A stretch of DNA of 64,000 bases from NCBI GenBank assembly GCA_905250025.1, contig CAJNOJ010000146.1, positions 1 through 64,000 on the forward strand. The letters are read 5' to 3'. Positions 31,953 to 42,766 of this stretch are shown here, piece after piece. Below the pieces are notes generated by a model. The model searched no databases. It was not told where the DNA came from and saw only the letters and a program-made list of their open reading frames with translations. The DNA comes from Adineta ricciae (lineage: Eukaryota > Rotifera > Eurotatoria > Adinetida > Adinetidae). A program made the position numbers and the translations under genes. Positions within the stretch are counted from its first letter, which is position 1. Each line of letters begins with the position of its first letter.

Positions 31953-33633
31953 TCAAGTTTGTCGAAAAATACGTAATTGTATGTTGTCTACGTAGCATAA
32001 CCCTGTATGGTGCATTCGGCCAAGAATTAGTGTTAAGTAATCTGTATCTACTGGTACTTCTCCAACGAAAGTGCGAGTAGTCCACTGAGATGTATTCGTC
32101 CCATGAATTGGAAACTCTAAATAAAACCAAGTAGATAGTGAAGTTCAGGCGGTTGACTCAATTGGAATCTACCTGATTTCGATATGGGCTCGCCTAACTC
32201 AGTACCGAAAGATATAGTTGCCGATAGAATTCCATCGATACAGTTAGCATCAATCAATAGTTCGTATCGAGCTTGTCTACTAGCAAATATGTACGAAAAG
32301 TTCATGACATCGACAACTTGAGAGACTTCTATGTCGTCGCCAGTGAGTGTGAAGTTCAAATGGCATTTTCCAAATCGAGTCTTACTAAAATTTTCGTTGA
32401 GTGAAGTGGTTGCATCATCTTTTCCCACTGGAAAAGGAAACCAATGACGTACGCCAGGGTTCGGTCCTGGAGGACACTAAAATCGCGAAATAGATAGTGG
32501 AATATGTCTAGAGTTATCACACTTACACATATTTCGGCATCCCCATTAGTAATTAAATTCCTCGTATCTATTTTCCATGTTCCGTTTGGTAAAATAACGT
32601 TGCCGAACTGCATCTGTCCATTATGAAATGCTGCTTGTAGATTTGCATTGTCTAATATAGAAGAACCGGTCATATCCGTGTTAACAATATGAATAAAAGC
32701 ATAGGGATATAAGTCAAGATCGCGAAAATCAGTTAGTGTCAAATTGGTATTGGAAAAAGTGACATTTCCTTTGAATTGAGCGTTGCTAAAGTTCGCATAA
32801 GCTAAATCTGTTTTGAAAAAGCGGATATCACAAAAAGAGGTTTTCTGAAAATCGGCTCGTGTTAGTATAGCTTCGGCGAAGAAAAGAATTTCTTGAAGTT
32901 CTTCCGAAACTTTTTCGCAACACAGAAATTCAGATCCGGTGAACTTGACATCAGCCATTGTGGATAGATGGAAAGTGAACCCATGAGAAAAGATACTTCG
33001 AATGAATGATGCTCTTGTTAAATCTACAGATGGCAACGATAACTGATGAAATTGAAGTGTACTATAAGGAGTACTCTTGAGTGTAATGTTCGCTAGATTC
33101 GCTCCGAGAAGATTGAATGTTTGGTTTGAGTCGTCAATACCATTCTTATAAGAAATGCGAGGTAAAAGTTTGTTTTCATATAGAAACAGAAATAATCGTG
33201 TTTTTCGTTTCCAATCGAGATCATCTAAAGCAACCAATGTCTGACTTCGAATATAGGCCGACCGTGCTCGATCATCAGTAAATGTAGTTGTTTGCTGCTG
33301 TGATTGTTTGAAGATGGTGTTCGATATATCTGTGATGTAATTCTTGAAAACATCTTGGTTATGAAGCTCATCAGCTTGTTCTTGCTCTAAATTATATCGT
33401 CGATCATCTAGTTCACGTTCTTGCTGTTGACGACGATCGTCAGTCTCTTGCTGACGAACAGTGATAATCACGGTTACGGCACCGATCATCAATGGTACCA
33501 AAACGTTGAGTGCAACATTGGTCCAACTGAGGCATTTCAACTTTTTCTCTTCTTTTTTCGTCGATGTACTTAGACTTAGAGGTAATAACGCAGCTGAATT
33601 TCTTCGCTGTGCTCGTCGATATTTCTTATACAT
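31953..33633 (-). CDS. membrane-anchored pentapeptide-repeat protein with C-terminal jelly-roll-like domain, 524 aa
   Basis: The start is the ATG at 33633 (MYKKYRRAQRR); the codons upstream of it in frame begin with GTG. Three exons join in phase: 32527-33633, 32173-32476 and 31953-32116 (introns 50 and 56 bp). A basic N-terminus is followed by one helix (WTNVALNVLVPLMIGAVTVI) and a coiled coil rich in QQQERELDDRR (about 65-100). Pentapeptide repeats of the A(D/N)LxX type come next (LLGANLANITL, FAEAILTRADFQKTSF, TDLAYANFSNAQFKGN, NTDMTGSSILDNANLQ), forming a right-handed quadrilateral helix. After LITNGDAEIC, about 170 residues look like a galactose-binding or CBM-type sandwich (GRMHHTGLCYVDNIQL). 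The extracellular side may bind glycans. Pentapeptide-repeat proteins of this layout are numerous in bdelloids and rare in other animals; bacterial origin is plausible. Function unknown. Confidence 0.85.
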
Positions 33634-34183
33634 TTCGAAATACACTGAGTAAAGTAAAATTATTGATTTATTTTATACAAGTGCTGACCGAAAGCAACGA
33701 CGCCGATCAAATATCTACGCCAATTTGATGACGGAAGGGTAGAGTCAACAAGATTTTATTTCACTCATGCTATAAAAACACCTTCGCTCGATATTGTAGT
33801 TATCCATGTCATTATTTATTCTTACTTAATCTCGGTCAAGTAAAGAGAACTATATGGATTACATTTTCAGTTGATAATGACATCTGTTGGATATTATATC
33901 TATTCAAAAGAAAGTGTCGTGTCTTGAAGCGAATGGATGTTTATTTGAAAATAAACGAAAACTGAACCAACAACATAGAAAGAACTGTGACTATATATAG
34001 GATCAGAAATAGAGAAATATCCAGAGAATATTCTCTAAGGACTACGACTATGTCTGCATGGAATATCCTTGTAGGATATCTATAGAAGGAGACATTCCAA
34101 TGACGTCATTATATCACAGAAAGGATTAGCGATTACTTTTACCGATTGTCTTATTCCAGCCATTATATCGTGTTGATGACAGT
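33634..34183. promoter_or_regulatory. divergent intergenic region between pentapeptide-repeat and F-box genes
   Basis: The two genes are transcribed away from each other, so this 550 bp must hold both promoters. A TATATATA string lies at about 33992-33999. No other signal can be supported. Confidence 0.35.
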
Positions 34184-35956
34184 ATGGCTAAATTAGAAAC
34201 ATTACCAAATGAAATCCTGTGTGAAGTTTTTCAATTCATTACTACTCCACAGTTATTTCATGCATTTGACAACCTAAACAATCGATTCGCATATCTCATT
34301 CGAAATGTTCCATTGCATGTTGAATTCTCCCGAGTGACAAAGTCAAGTCATGATGTATTTTGTCGGTTAATTGCATCAGATGCAGAAGTGAAGAAAAATA
34401 TCATTTCTCTGAGATTGTCAAATGATGAAACAGTAGGAAGAATTGAAGATTTCGTTTCAGCGATACCACTCAATCATCTTGATAACCTACGATCACTAAC
34501 ATTAGATCAAGTCGACGAAGCTGATGTACAAGTGCTATTACACATGTTACGATCGCTATCAAAACTATGTTACTTTTCTTTTCTCCGCAAGACAGAACTT
34601 GAATCTGACTGTATTCGAAGTGGATTTGGTGCTCCGGCGCCTCAACCATTGGATTTCAAATCAATTTTACCCTCAAAACATTTGCGAACATTATCCTTGC
34701 CGTATTTCATTTGTAATTCCATGTCGATACATGAAACATTGAATGTAACATCAGTAACATTATTTTACGCTTGTATAAATCATGTATTGCAATTATTTGT
34801 TAGTGTACCATTATTAAAACATTTCCGTATTCGAAAACTGACAAAACCTTGTATGCAAAGCGATGCACCGACGAATATTGATGTCAATGCTGTTCATCTA
34901 AACGATTTTTTACTTGATCGGTGTGATGTTGAATGTGACGAACTTGAATTCTTATTGACGAGAACACCGAATCTAAAAACGTTATCTCTATCAAGTTATT
35001 ACGATGTTGATGAGCCTGTTGCATATTTCTGGCAAAAATTAATTGAATCATCGTTGAAACATTTACGTGTGTTTGACTTCTGTTTTCAATTTCATTGTAA
35101 GAGAGATTCAAGTGATGGTTTACACCTTTTTAATGAATTCCAGAATGATTTCTGGCACGAACAACATCATTGGTATACAAATTGCACCATCCAACGTGGC
35201 TATTCAGGAACAATTTACACTATTCCTTATTCAAGGAGTGAATATTACTTGGATTTACCGATAGATTTAGAGGATTCTGTCTCATCAAATGACCCAAGTA
35301 CATTCAACAATGTCAGAAGATTGAGTATACGAAATGAACAAATTACAGATAATCTACCGTACTATTTTCGAAATGTTCAATCATTAATTCTCTCAAAAGA
35401 ATGGCATGTCGATAAATATGAATTTTCCTATGTGAAATTTCTCTCTTCAATCGTTAACACATCAAATGTGACATGCTTAGAACTTCGTCCAGATTACTTT
35501 ACGTCACAGTCAGAATTCTTAGATTTATTTAAAATATTACCTCATTTATCATCTTTACACGTACATCGAAAACACTTGAACAAGTTTTATGATGATATAA
35601 ACTTATGTCAATACTTGAAAGGATTGTACATTAAAAAGTTAGATGTTTTTGTTACTTCTTATCAGTCGTCATTCATTCCTGATCGAATCACCGTAAAGAC
35701 TTGTCAACTATTTCCATATCTTGAAGAGTTGTGCTGTACATATGTGGATCAAGTGGATGTTTTGTTATTAGCTTTACAAGAATGGCCAAAATTATCATAC
35801 TTAAAGACGAAACATATTAGTAAAGATATAACTTCGTGGATAGAAGAAAACGCATCAACATTGAAGATACGTATTGATTTTGAGTCAATCGTGAGCGATC
35901 TAGCTGAAGTGCAGATGATGATAATGCTGTCTGATCCGAATCCTGACAGTGAATAA
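34184..35956 (+). CDS. F-box protein, 590 aa (paralogue 1)
   Basis: The ATG at 34184 begins MAKLETLPNEILCEVFQFI. That is a classic F-box (LP.EIL.E.F.F....L...F..LN.RF) over residues 5-45, the motif that binds Skp1 in SCF ubiquitin ligases. The rest is a leucine-rich array of degenerate repeats (HLRTLSLPYF, NLKTLSLSSY, LKHLRVFDF, YLEELCCTYV) that would present substrates. It is a single exon. A consensus AATAAA lies at 36030, about 75 bp after the stop. It is the first of three tandem paralogues on the same strand and shares with the third the F-box and the block FWHEQHHWYTN..YTIPY. Intact and probably functional. Confidence 0.9.
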   Translation: MAKLETLPNEILCEVFQFITTPQLFHAFDNLNNRFAYLIRNVPLHVEFSRVTKSSHDVFCRLIASDAEVKKNIISLRLSNDETVGRIEDFVSAIPLNHLDNLRSLTLDQVDEADVQVLLHMLRSLSKLCYFSFLRKTELESDCIRSGFGAPAPQPLDFKSILPSKHLRTLSLPYFICNSMSIHETLNVTSVTLFYACINHVLQLFVSVPLLKHFRIRKLTKPCMQSDAPTNIDVNAVHLNDFLLDRCDVECDELEFLLTRTPNLKTLSLSSYYDVDEPVAYFWQKLIESSLKHLRVFDFCFQFHCKRDSSDGLHLFNEFQNDFWHEQHHWYTNCTIQRGYSGTIYTIPYSRSEYYLDLPIDLEDSVSSNDPSTFNNVRRLSIRNEQITDNLPYYFRNVQSLILSKEWHVDKYEFSYVKFLSSIVNTSNVTCLELRPDYFTSQSEFLDLFKILPHLSSLHVHRKHLNKFYDDINLCQYLKGLYIKKLDVFVTSYQSSFIPDRITVKTCQLFPYLEELCCTYVDQVDVLLLALQEWPKLSYLKTKHISKDITSWIEENASTLKIRIDFESIVSDLAEVQMMIMLSDPNPDSE

Positions 35957-36485
35957 CAACAGTGAAGCCTGTCGAAAGTCTGATTTTAGAGTATAAAGAT
36001 ATTTATTGTTTTTACTTTCCATTGTGATCAATAAAAACAGATTTATTTGCAACAATTTTATATATAGAAGCAATGGATGAATTCATATTCCTTATTGATA
36101 TGACTAGCACGGAGTAAAATATAGTAACATCGCGTAGTTTTTTGTTGGTGCATTACCTTTTAGTGGATCCCAATATCCATCCATCGCGGCTTCGAATGCT
36201 TCATATTGTTATTCTAACATAGATGATCATTCTAAATACTAATAATGGATTTTTGCTTCCAGCAATCTCTTGATTTTGTTTCAAAACTACATGCCGCGAA
36301 AACGTATCACAAGATGAATCATATTGTTCGTTTTGTAACTTTTTGAAATATGACATTTTGGGCTATTTCCTTAGAAATCTTATTGGTTTATTTCGATCGG
36401 AATCTCCTATAAATTTATAACACTTTTCTTATGCGTGTGTGTGCATCGTTGTCGATCTCAAATGGATTCACATTCATCAATCACT
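35957..36485. other. spacer between F-box paralogues
   Basis: Contains the poly(A) signal of the first gene at 36030. Nothing else seen. Confidence 0.4.
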
Positions 36486-38150
36486 ATGAGTAGATTATAA
36501 GTACTGCCAAATGAACTCGTATGCGACATTTTTCAATATATTAATGCTCCATAGTTGTTCTATTCATATGCTGGATTAATTCATCACCTTACTCATCTTA
36601 TTCGAATCATTCCATTCCGTGTGGATTTAACTCGATTGACCAAATCCACCTATGATGAGTTCTGTCAGCTGATTGTATCAAATTCAAATATAAAAGAAAA
36701 CATCATTTTTCTAAGATTATGCAATGCTGGAAAATTATGGCAAATCGGAAATTTTGTTCCAACAATTTCATTAAATAATTTCACAAACCTTCGATCACCA
36801 TCGTTGATTGAGGTTAGTGAAAAAGATTCGGAAATATATTACCATCAATGTTATTACCATCGTCGAAACTTCATTGCTTCTCTTCCATCAGCAAGGAACA
36901 GTTCAACACTAACTTTGATTTATATTCGAGACACCCAGACCGTAAGATAACTGAATCATTTCAACTTAATATCGGTTTTACCAAATAGAAATCTTCGAAA
37001 AATGCCACTATCATATTTTTATTGCAATCCCAGCTCTATGGAATATTATTAATCGAATCCGGTTTAGATTTCGTCTTGCCATGGTTTGTCTATGCTTCAT
37101 CGTTAAAATATTTTCATATTCGACACTTACACCAGACAAATTACTGAAATAATCAAACTATGTTTACTAATATCAATGCTATTCATCTCAGAGAGTTAAT
37201 GGTTGGCGAATGTGAGATCCAATATGACGAGCTGGCATATCCATTGAAGCGCACGCCGAATCTACAGAAATTATCTTTGGCTATCAGTCATATCTGCGAG
37301 GCTTTTGATACAGTTCACCGGCGAGAATCAATCCATTCATCATTGAAACAATTATCCATCTTTAGGTTCTGTTTTAGCTCACAAAATTCCGCCTTTCTCG
37401 CAGATCAAACTTACCGTAGTTCCAATCTAGATGAACTTCAAAGCTATTATATCAATGTACACTATTCTATATTTCAAAGATAGTTATAAACTATCTCAAC
37501 CCGGCCAGCTAAATGATTCAGTATTCTTAGACAATCCAAACATATTCGACCATGTGAAGACTTCGAGACTCGATACTACTTGATTTCCCAGTGGCTGTCC
37601 ACACTACTTCAGAAATGCTCTCAATCACTAACTGTAGTAAGAAAATGAGGAGTTCTTAATTCAAATGTAGTCTGGACTTTCAATTGGTAACGTATCAAAC
37701 ATTACACATTCAACCTTACGGGCTTATAGTGACATATTACTTTCGGATATGTCAGCTTTATTGAAAATTTTATCTTGTCTATCTTCATTACAATTTTTTG
37801 CACAAGATCTAAGCAAATTTTTCGATAATACAGAGCTATGTTAATATTTGACAAGATTACACATTAAAAAATTCAACACCATCTTTCTTAACTGTGGAGA
37901 CGATCCTATTCCTGATGATATCGGTATGAAAACATGCGAGCTTTTACCAAACCTTGAAGAAGCAGCCTGAGTATTCGTGAACAAAATCGATGTGTTATTA
38001 ACAATTTTGAAGGAATGACCAAACTTATCACATTTGAAAATCAGACAAGTTAGTAGAAATATGGCTTCATGGATACAAAACTATGCATCAAAATTGAATG
38101 TACGGATTGATTTTGAAACAATAGTCCATGATGGTTATACAGAAAACTAA
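36486..38150 (+). pseudogene. F-box protein pseudogene (paralogue 2)
   Basis: It begins MSRL, stop, VLPNELVCDIFQYINAP, stop, LFYSY, which is clearly an F-box start with stops. It can be followed along the whole length of its neighbours: RVDLTRLTKSTYDEFCQLIV near 36630, INAIHLRELMVGECEIQYDE near 37175, RTPNLQKLSLAIS, and a terminal VRIDFETIVHDG block before a stop at 38150. The frame is lost many times, for example near 36945, 37480 and 37620, and the FWH..YTIPY region is badly eroded. It is therefore a long-dead tandem duplicate that has kept its full length. Confidence 0.9.
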
Positions 38151-38161
38151 AAAAACCGCCC

Positions 38162-38240
38162 GGGAGTCAAGGGGGAAAACTGATTTCCAGCTAAGAAATC
38201 ACTTGAAATCAAATGAAATCCAGAAATCAGTTTGCTCCCA
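38162..38240. repeat. short inverted repeat, about 80 bp
   Basis: GGGGGAAAACTGATTTC (38171) is mirrored by GAAATCAGTTTGCTCCC (38223), with repeated GAAATC strings between. It lies just after the pseudogene. It may be a small MITE or a hairpin. Confidence 0.5.
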
Positions 38241-38476
38241 CCTCGTAGGGAATATTACAGCAACTATATATTTATATGACTAGAGAAACTATGGTGCTTT
38301 TTCAGTTCATTCATATCACACTGGAAGAATTGCTTCTTTTTATGGTGAACACTGCCTTTAAAACTAAGTACATATCAATGACGTCATCTTCTTTCTTATT
38401 GATCTTCCAACGATGAAGTTAAGATCGCCGTTCGTTTAGTTTACATAAGATGTGTGTTATTTACTGATATGGGATC

Positions 38477-40186
38477 ATGAGCAAATTAGAAACGTTACCA
38501 GATGAAATCCTACAGGAGATTTTTCAATACATTAATGCTGCCGATTTATTTTATTCATTTGATCAACTAAATCATCATTTTACTCGTCTTGTTCGAGATG
38601 TTCCATTACACATCGACTTCTCTCGAGTGACAAAATCGATCTACGAACAGTTTTGTCAACTGATCTTGTCAAATTCACAAATCAAAAGAAATGTTGTCTC
38701 TCTAAGATTATCAAATGGTGAAACTTTTTCAAACATAAAAGATTTTCTTCTAGCAAATCCATTGGACAGTTTCATTAGTCTTCGATCATTATCATTACTT
38801 GCTATTGATGACACTGATGTGAAAATCATATCGTTTATATTACCATCATTATCAAGCTTATCTCACTTTTCTTTTACTCACAACGAACAGTTTGGTTATA
38901 ATTGTTTCATCAGTAGATACGGTCTCGCAAATCCTCAAGCAATGAATTTCACATGGATTTTTCCACTAACAAATTTACGACGATTATCAACACCTTATTT
39001 TTATCATACTTTAACATGTGTGGAACGCACGGTCAACTTAACATCAGTAACAATATCCAAATGTGATGTAGATCAGGTATTGCAATTGTTTGCCTATGCA
39101 CCGTTATTGAAACAATTGCAAATTGACCGAGAGTTAAAATCTGAGAAGAAAATCGAGGAATTCACAACTACTGCTGTGAATGCTGTCCATTTGACAAAAT
39201 GTATTATTTATTCATGTGAAAGTAGCTTTAAAGAACTTGAGTTTCTGCTGAAATACACACCAAATCTCCGGATATTGTCTTTAAAGAATGGTGATAATAT
39301 CGATATGATCAATGCAATCCGCTGGCAAGAATTAATCGAATTCTCATTGAAATATTTATCCAGCTTTCAGTTCGTGTTTTCCTTGGATGGTGGCATTGAT
39401 GATCTACAGGCAATGTTAGACATCTTCAGCAAATTTCAAGGCGATTTCTGGCACAAGCAACATCGCTGGTATACCAATTGGCAAATCGAGGAATATTCAG
39501 CGTCAATCTACACTATTCCCTATCCAGGAAATGATTTTTATTTGCATTCACCAATAGACTTACTAAACTCTGTGTTATCCAATGATACACATATATTCGA
39601 TAATGTCAAGACATTGTCTGTCGAAGTCGATCAAAATCCAAGAAATCTGCCGTATTACTTTCGAAACGTTCGATCATTGGAACTAAACATATGCCCAGAG
39701 AACAATCAACCAGGATTAACGTATGGAACTTTTCTTTCTTCAATCGTTAACGTATTGAATGTTACGCACTTGGCAATTGATCGTCATTGTAAGGTATCAC
39801 AATCAGGCTTGATTGATGTATTGAAAATTTTGCCTCATGTCTCATCATTACGAATCGTGCGAAATACTTTTGAAAATATTCACACCAACGCTGAATTATG
39901 CAAGCTTCTGAAAGGATTGTGTATAAAGAAATTAGATGTTTATGTGAGTGATTATAGACAATCGTATGCTCCTGAGAAAATCAACATTAAAACTTGTCAA
40001 CAGTTTCCAAATCTTGAAGAATTGAACTGTGAATGTGTGATCAAAATCGAAGATTTGTTATCATTGTTACGGGCATATCCGAAACTATCTTACTTAAAGA
40101 TCCGACATATCGGGAAGAGTATCGTTTCCTGGATGGTAGGTGAGATATTGGACATACATATTGATTTTGAAGCAATCATCTATTGA
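38477..40186 (+). CDS. F-box protein, 569 aa (paralogue 3)
   Basis: The ATG at 38477 begins MSKLETLPDEILQEIFQYI, an F-box like that of the gene at 34184. A leucine-rich region of the same layout follows (NLRRLSTPYFYH, NLRILSLKNGD, FWHKQHRWYTNW, YTIPYPGNDFYL, NLEELNCECV). It is a single uninterrupted exon with an AATAAA near 40251. The expected role is substrate receptor of an SCF ubiquitin ligase in cytoplasm or nucleus. By eye it is closer to paralogue 2 than to 1 at its start (FQYINA), suggesting stepwise tandem duplication. Substrates unknown. Confidence 0.9.
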   Translation: MSKLETLPDEILQEIFQYINAADLFYSFDQLNHHFTRLVRDVPLHIDFSRVTKSIYEQFCQLILSNSQIKRNVVSLRLSNGETFSNIKDFLLANPLDSFISLRSLSLLAIDDTDVKIISFILPSLSSLSHFSFTHNEQFGYNCFISRYGLANPQAMNFTWIFPLTNLRRLSTPYFYHTLTCVERTVNLTSVTISKCDVDQVLQLFAYAPLLKQLQIDRELKSEKKIEEFTTTAVNAVHLTKCIIYSCESSFKELEFLLKYTPNLRILSLKNGDNIDMINAIRWQELIEFSLKYLSSFQFVFSLDGGIDDLQAMLDIFSKFQGDFWHKQHRWYTNWQIEEYSASIYTIPYPGNDFYLHSPIDLLNSVLSNDTHIFDNVKTLSVEVDQNPRNLPYYFRNVRSLELNICPENNQPGLTYGTFLSSIVNVLNVTHLAIDRHCKVSQSGLIDVLKILPHVSSLRIVRNTFENIHTNAELCKLLKGLCIKKLDVYVSDYRQSYAPEKINIKTCQQFPNLEELNCECVIKIEDLLSLLRAYPKLSYLKIRHIGKSIVSWMVGEILDIHIDFEAIIY

Positions 40187-40448
40187 TAGGTTATACCGTT
40201 TTTATTGGTTTTATATAAAAGATATGCTAAAAATTGATTCTTTTGTTTATTCAATAAACAAACATCGGATTTAAATATCTGATTGCGAAACATTTATCAA
40301 TAGTTTTTAACTTCTTGAGAGAAAAAGATTCATTGATGGCAGTTTCGATCAAACTCTTCTTAAATTAATTCAATTCGTACCATATCGCTGAATCATTACC
40401 ATAACGGACTGCGTTTGATATCATTCAATCTGAAGTGAAGACATTCAT

Positions 40449-41783
40449 TTATATCGACAAGTAGCAGAACAGATTTTCATTACTTTTTTCTGTACTTGAA
40501 ACATTTTCATTTAATTCATCAGCTATTGCCTGTTCAATGGAGATATTAGGATCGTTCCATGTAGCATTAATCTTGAGCTTATTTAGCCTTTGCATCAATG
40601 CGTCATCCACACCACGATAGGAAAAGTTCTCTGTTGAAAGCACTTCTGGTCGGTGGAAACTCGTTACACGCTCTCGCGATTGCATCACTTTTGAATACAC
40701 ACGTTTGATCATTCGATCTTCATACTGTTTAACAGCAGCAGGTAAGTCGGATTGATTTCGAGCGATTGTGTCACTTAAATCGACAGCATCCAGAAGAGCT
40801 TGATTAGCACCTTGGCCTTTGAACGGAGACATTGGGTGAGCAGCGTCGCCAATCAAGGCAATTTGAATACCAGCTTTGCCTTCATCGGGAATTTCCACTA
40901 AATCTCGGTCGAATGCTGGTATACCCATTAGAAGGTTTAGTTTCGTTTTCGCAATCATTTCCGGTATGGGAGCGTGCCAATCAGCACATTTGTCCATGAG
41001 CATTTGCTTTAACATTTCTGAATTTCGAGATAATTCCGTAGCATATTCTTGTGAAGCAGGAAACGAAAGTTGCCACATAATCGATTCGTCCGGTCGAGAT
41101 TTGGAGAACGGCATAGCGAAAAGACGAAAGCATCCATCCATGGTTTGAAACACACGGTCCTTTGCTAGATAATGTTCGATATTTCCCGTGATTCCTAGCA
41201 CTACTAGCATACCCAAATAGTTTAAAGGTTTGTCAATAGCTGGATCGTATTTGAATGAACGAACTAACCCATTAATTCCATCAGCACCGATGACAACATC
41301 AACGTCTGTCACTGTACATTCGTTTGTGAACGAAACTGTACGTGCAGCACGGTCGATCTGACAAAGCCGATAATTCCATTGAGTACCACCTGCGCCGAGC
41401 GGATGTATGGAAATGTATCGATTCATGAGAATTCGTCGTAATTCTTGTCTTTCACTATGTAGATTATGCTTCTTATTTGCTTTTGGTTGACTATCCGCTT
41501 CTGGCCAGAATATAGTTCCGAAAAAACCGATCATACCTCCGTCTTTATCAAAAATATAATGTGATCGTGAAGGTGTATCAAGTGAATGCACTTCTTCGAA
41601 TACATTTAACCGTTTTAATGCACTAATTCCTTGTAGAATAGTTAATCCATAACCCTGACGACGACTATCCATACCGGCATCTCGTTCGTATACAGTGACA
41701 TTAGTGAATCCATGTTGCAGCAGTCCCACACCAACGGCAAATCCACCTAAACCACCACCAATGATGACAATTTTCGGGTTCAT
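40449..41783 (-). CDS. FAD-dependent monooxygenase, 444 aa, intronless, bacterial-like
   Basis: This is an aromatic-ring or polyketide hydroxylase-type flavoprotein (PHBH fold). The N-terminal Rossmann motif is IVIIGGGLGGFAVGVGLLQ (GxGxxG at residues 9-14) with the acidic end of strand 2 at VYERDAG. The middle DG motif is VVIGADGINGLVRS (about 163-176). The FAD-ribityl GD motif is ALIGDAAHPMSPFKGQGANQ (309-328). All three class A flavin monooxygenase motifs are present, so the enzyme should be active with NAD(P)H and O2; its substrate is unknown. There are no introns, and the length equals bacterial or fungal homologues. It lacks a signal peptide and should be cytosolic. Horizontal acquisition is likely, as for many bdelloid enzymes, but this is inference from family and structure. 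Confidence 0.88.
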   Translation of the reverse strand: MNPKIVIIGGGLGGFAVGVGLLQHGFTNVTVYERDAGMDSRRQGYGLTILQGISALKRLNVFEEVHSLDTPSRSHYIFDKDGGMIGFFGTIFWPEADSQPKANKKHNLHSERQELRRILMNRYISIHPLGAGGTQWNYRLCQIDRAARTVSFTNECTVTDVDVVIGADGINGLVRSFKYDPAIDKPLNYLGMLVVLGITGNIEHYLAKDRVFQTMDGCFRLFAMPFSKSRPDESIMWQLSFPASQEYATELSRNSEMLKQMLMDKCADWHAPIPEMIAKTKLNLLMGIPAFDRDLVEIPDEGKAGIQIALIGDAAHPMSPFKGQGANQALLDAVDLSDTIARNQSDLPAAVKQYEDRMIKRVYSKVMQSRERVTSFHRPEVLSTENFSYRGVDDALMQRLNKLKINATWNDPNISIEQAIADELNENVSSTEKSNENLFCYLSI

Positions 41784-42766
41784 TGCGATAATTAAAGTAA
41801 AACTTTCTAATTACCAAACTGAACGATGAAAACGAATCGACATGACGCAAACGCATTTCACGAAGGAAAAATATTGGAAGGAAAAGTGATGCAATAGGAA
41901 TGGGAGAAAGAAAAATCAGTGGATGTCGCGTTACATCAATGTGACATATTTTTCTCTTTACCGATGCTTATCTCCAACGGCTGGGCGAGTACTTTTTCAA
42001 TACATCAACTAAACAAAATACCGAAGTATTATCAGTTTTATTCAATCATAGATTGAAGGTGACAAGGTTCGACGAAAACGGCAAGTACACGTTTGATACT
42101 CTGCTCCGTCGTAATCTATATGCGATACGTTGTGCTCTGGTGCGTTTTATGGAAGTTTCTGTGGGATTTTATTTGCACGCGTTCAAGCGAGAGTATCAGC
42201 ATCATTGTCTTCCATGTCATTTACTCGGTGGCACAGAGTAGTAAGTGTCTATCAAAAATAAGTCGTCAAAGGGTGATTAATTGAACAGTATATGTATATT
42301 ACTTTGTTTTGCTACAATACATCAAGTAACTTACAATTACTGTGCTTAATGTCATTAGATCAAACAAATCTTAAACGTTTCATGTATTCAGAGCGGCTAC
42401 CAATGATCTGATAGCTGACGGATCAGCTTGACTATGGATACACGTCATATCGGATTTTAACATTGAACCCATGTCGAGTTCATAGTGAGTATACATGCTA
42501 ACAATGACATGCAATTGCCAACAAACAAGACGCAACGGTCGAATGATCATAAATGTAGTAGAGAACCTGTGTTGGTGAACCAACAGAAGATACTGCTGAT
42601 TTAACTAGTTGGACATTTTTACCGTTCCTTTGTGGTATTCTTATAGGCAGCAAAACATGTGTACTAGTATTCTGTTGACCTTAAGTTTGTTTTTGGCCAA
42701 TAAAGAACGAGAGTTTATTTTCAACAACAGCAACAACAACAACAAAATGTACCACACAAAACACAT
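41784..42766. other. intergenic with (CAA)n microsatellite
   Basis: No supported gene. A short CAA/CAG microsatellite lies at about 42724-42744. A few open frames (42053-42284, 42380-42583) have no recognisable content. Confidence 0.4.

Noticed and set aside
42053-42583. Three short open frames between the monooxygenase and the secreted-protein gene
   Set aside because: No homology signal, no splice context and ordinary intergenic composition.
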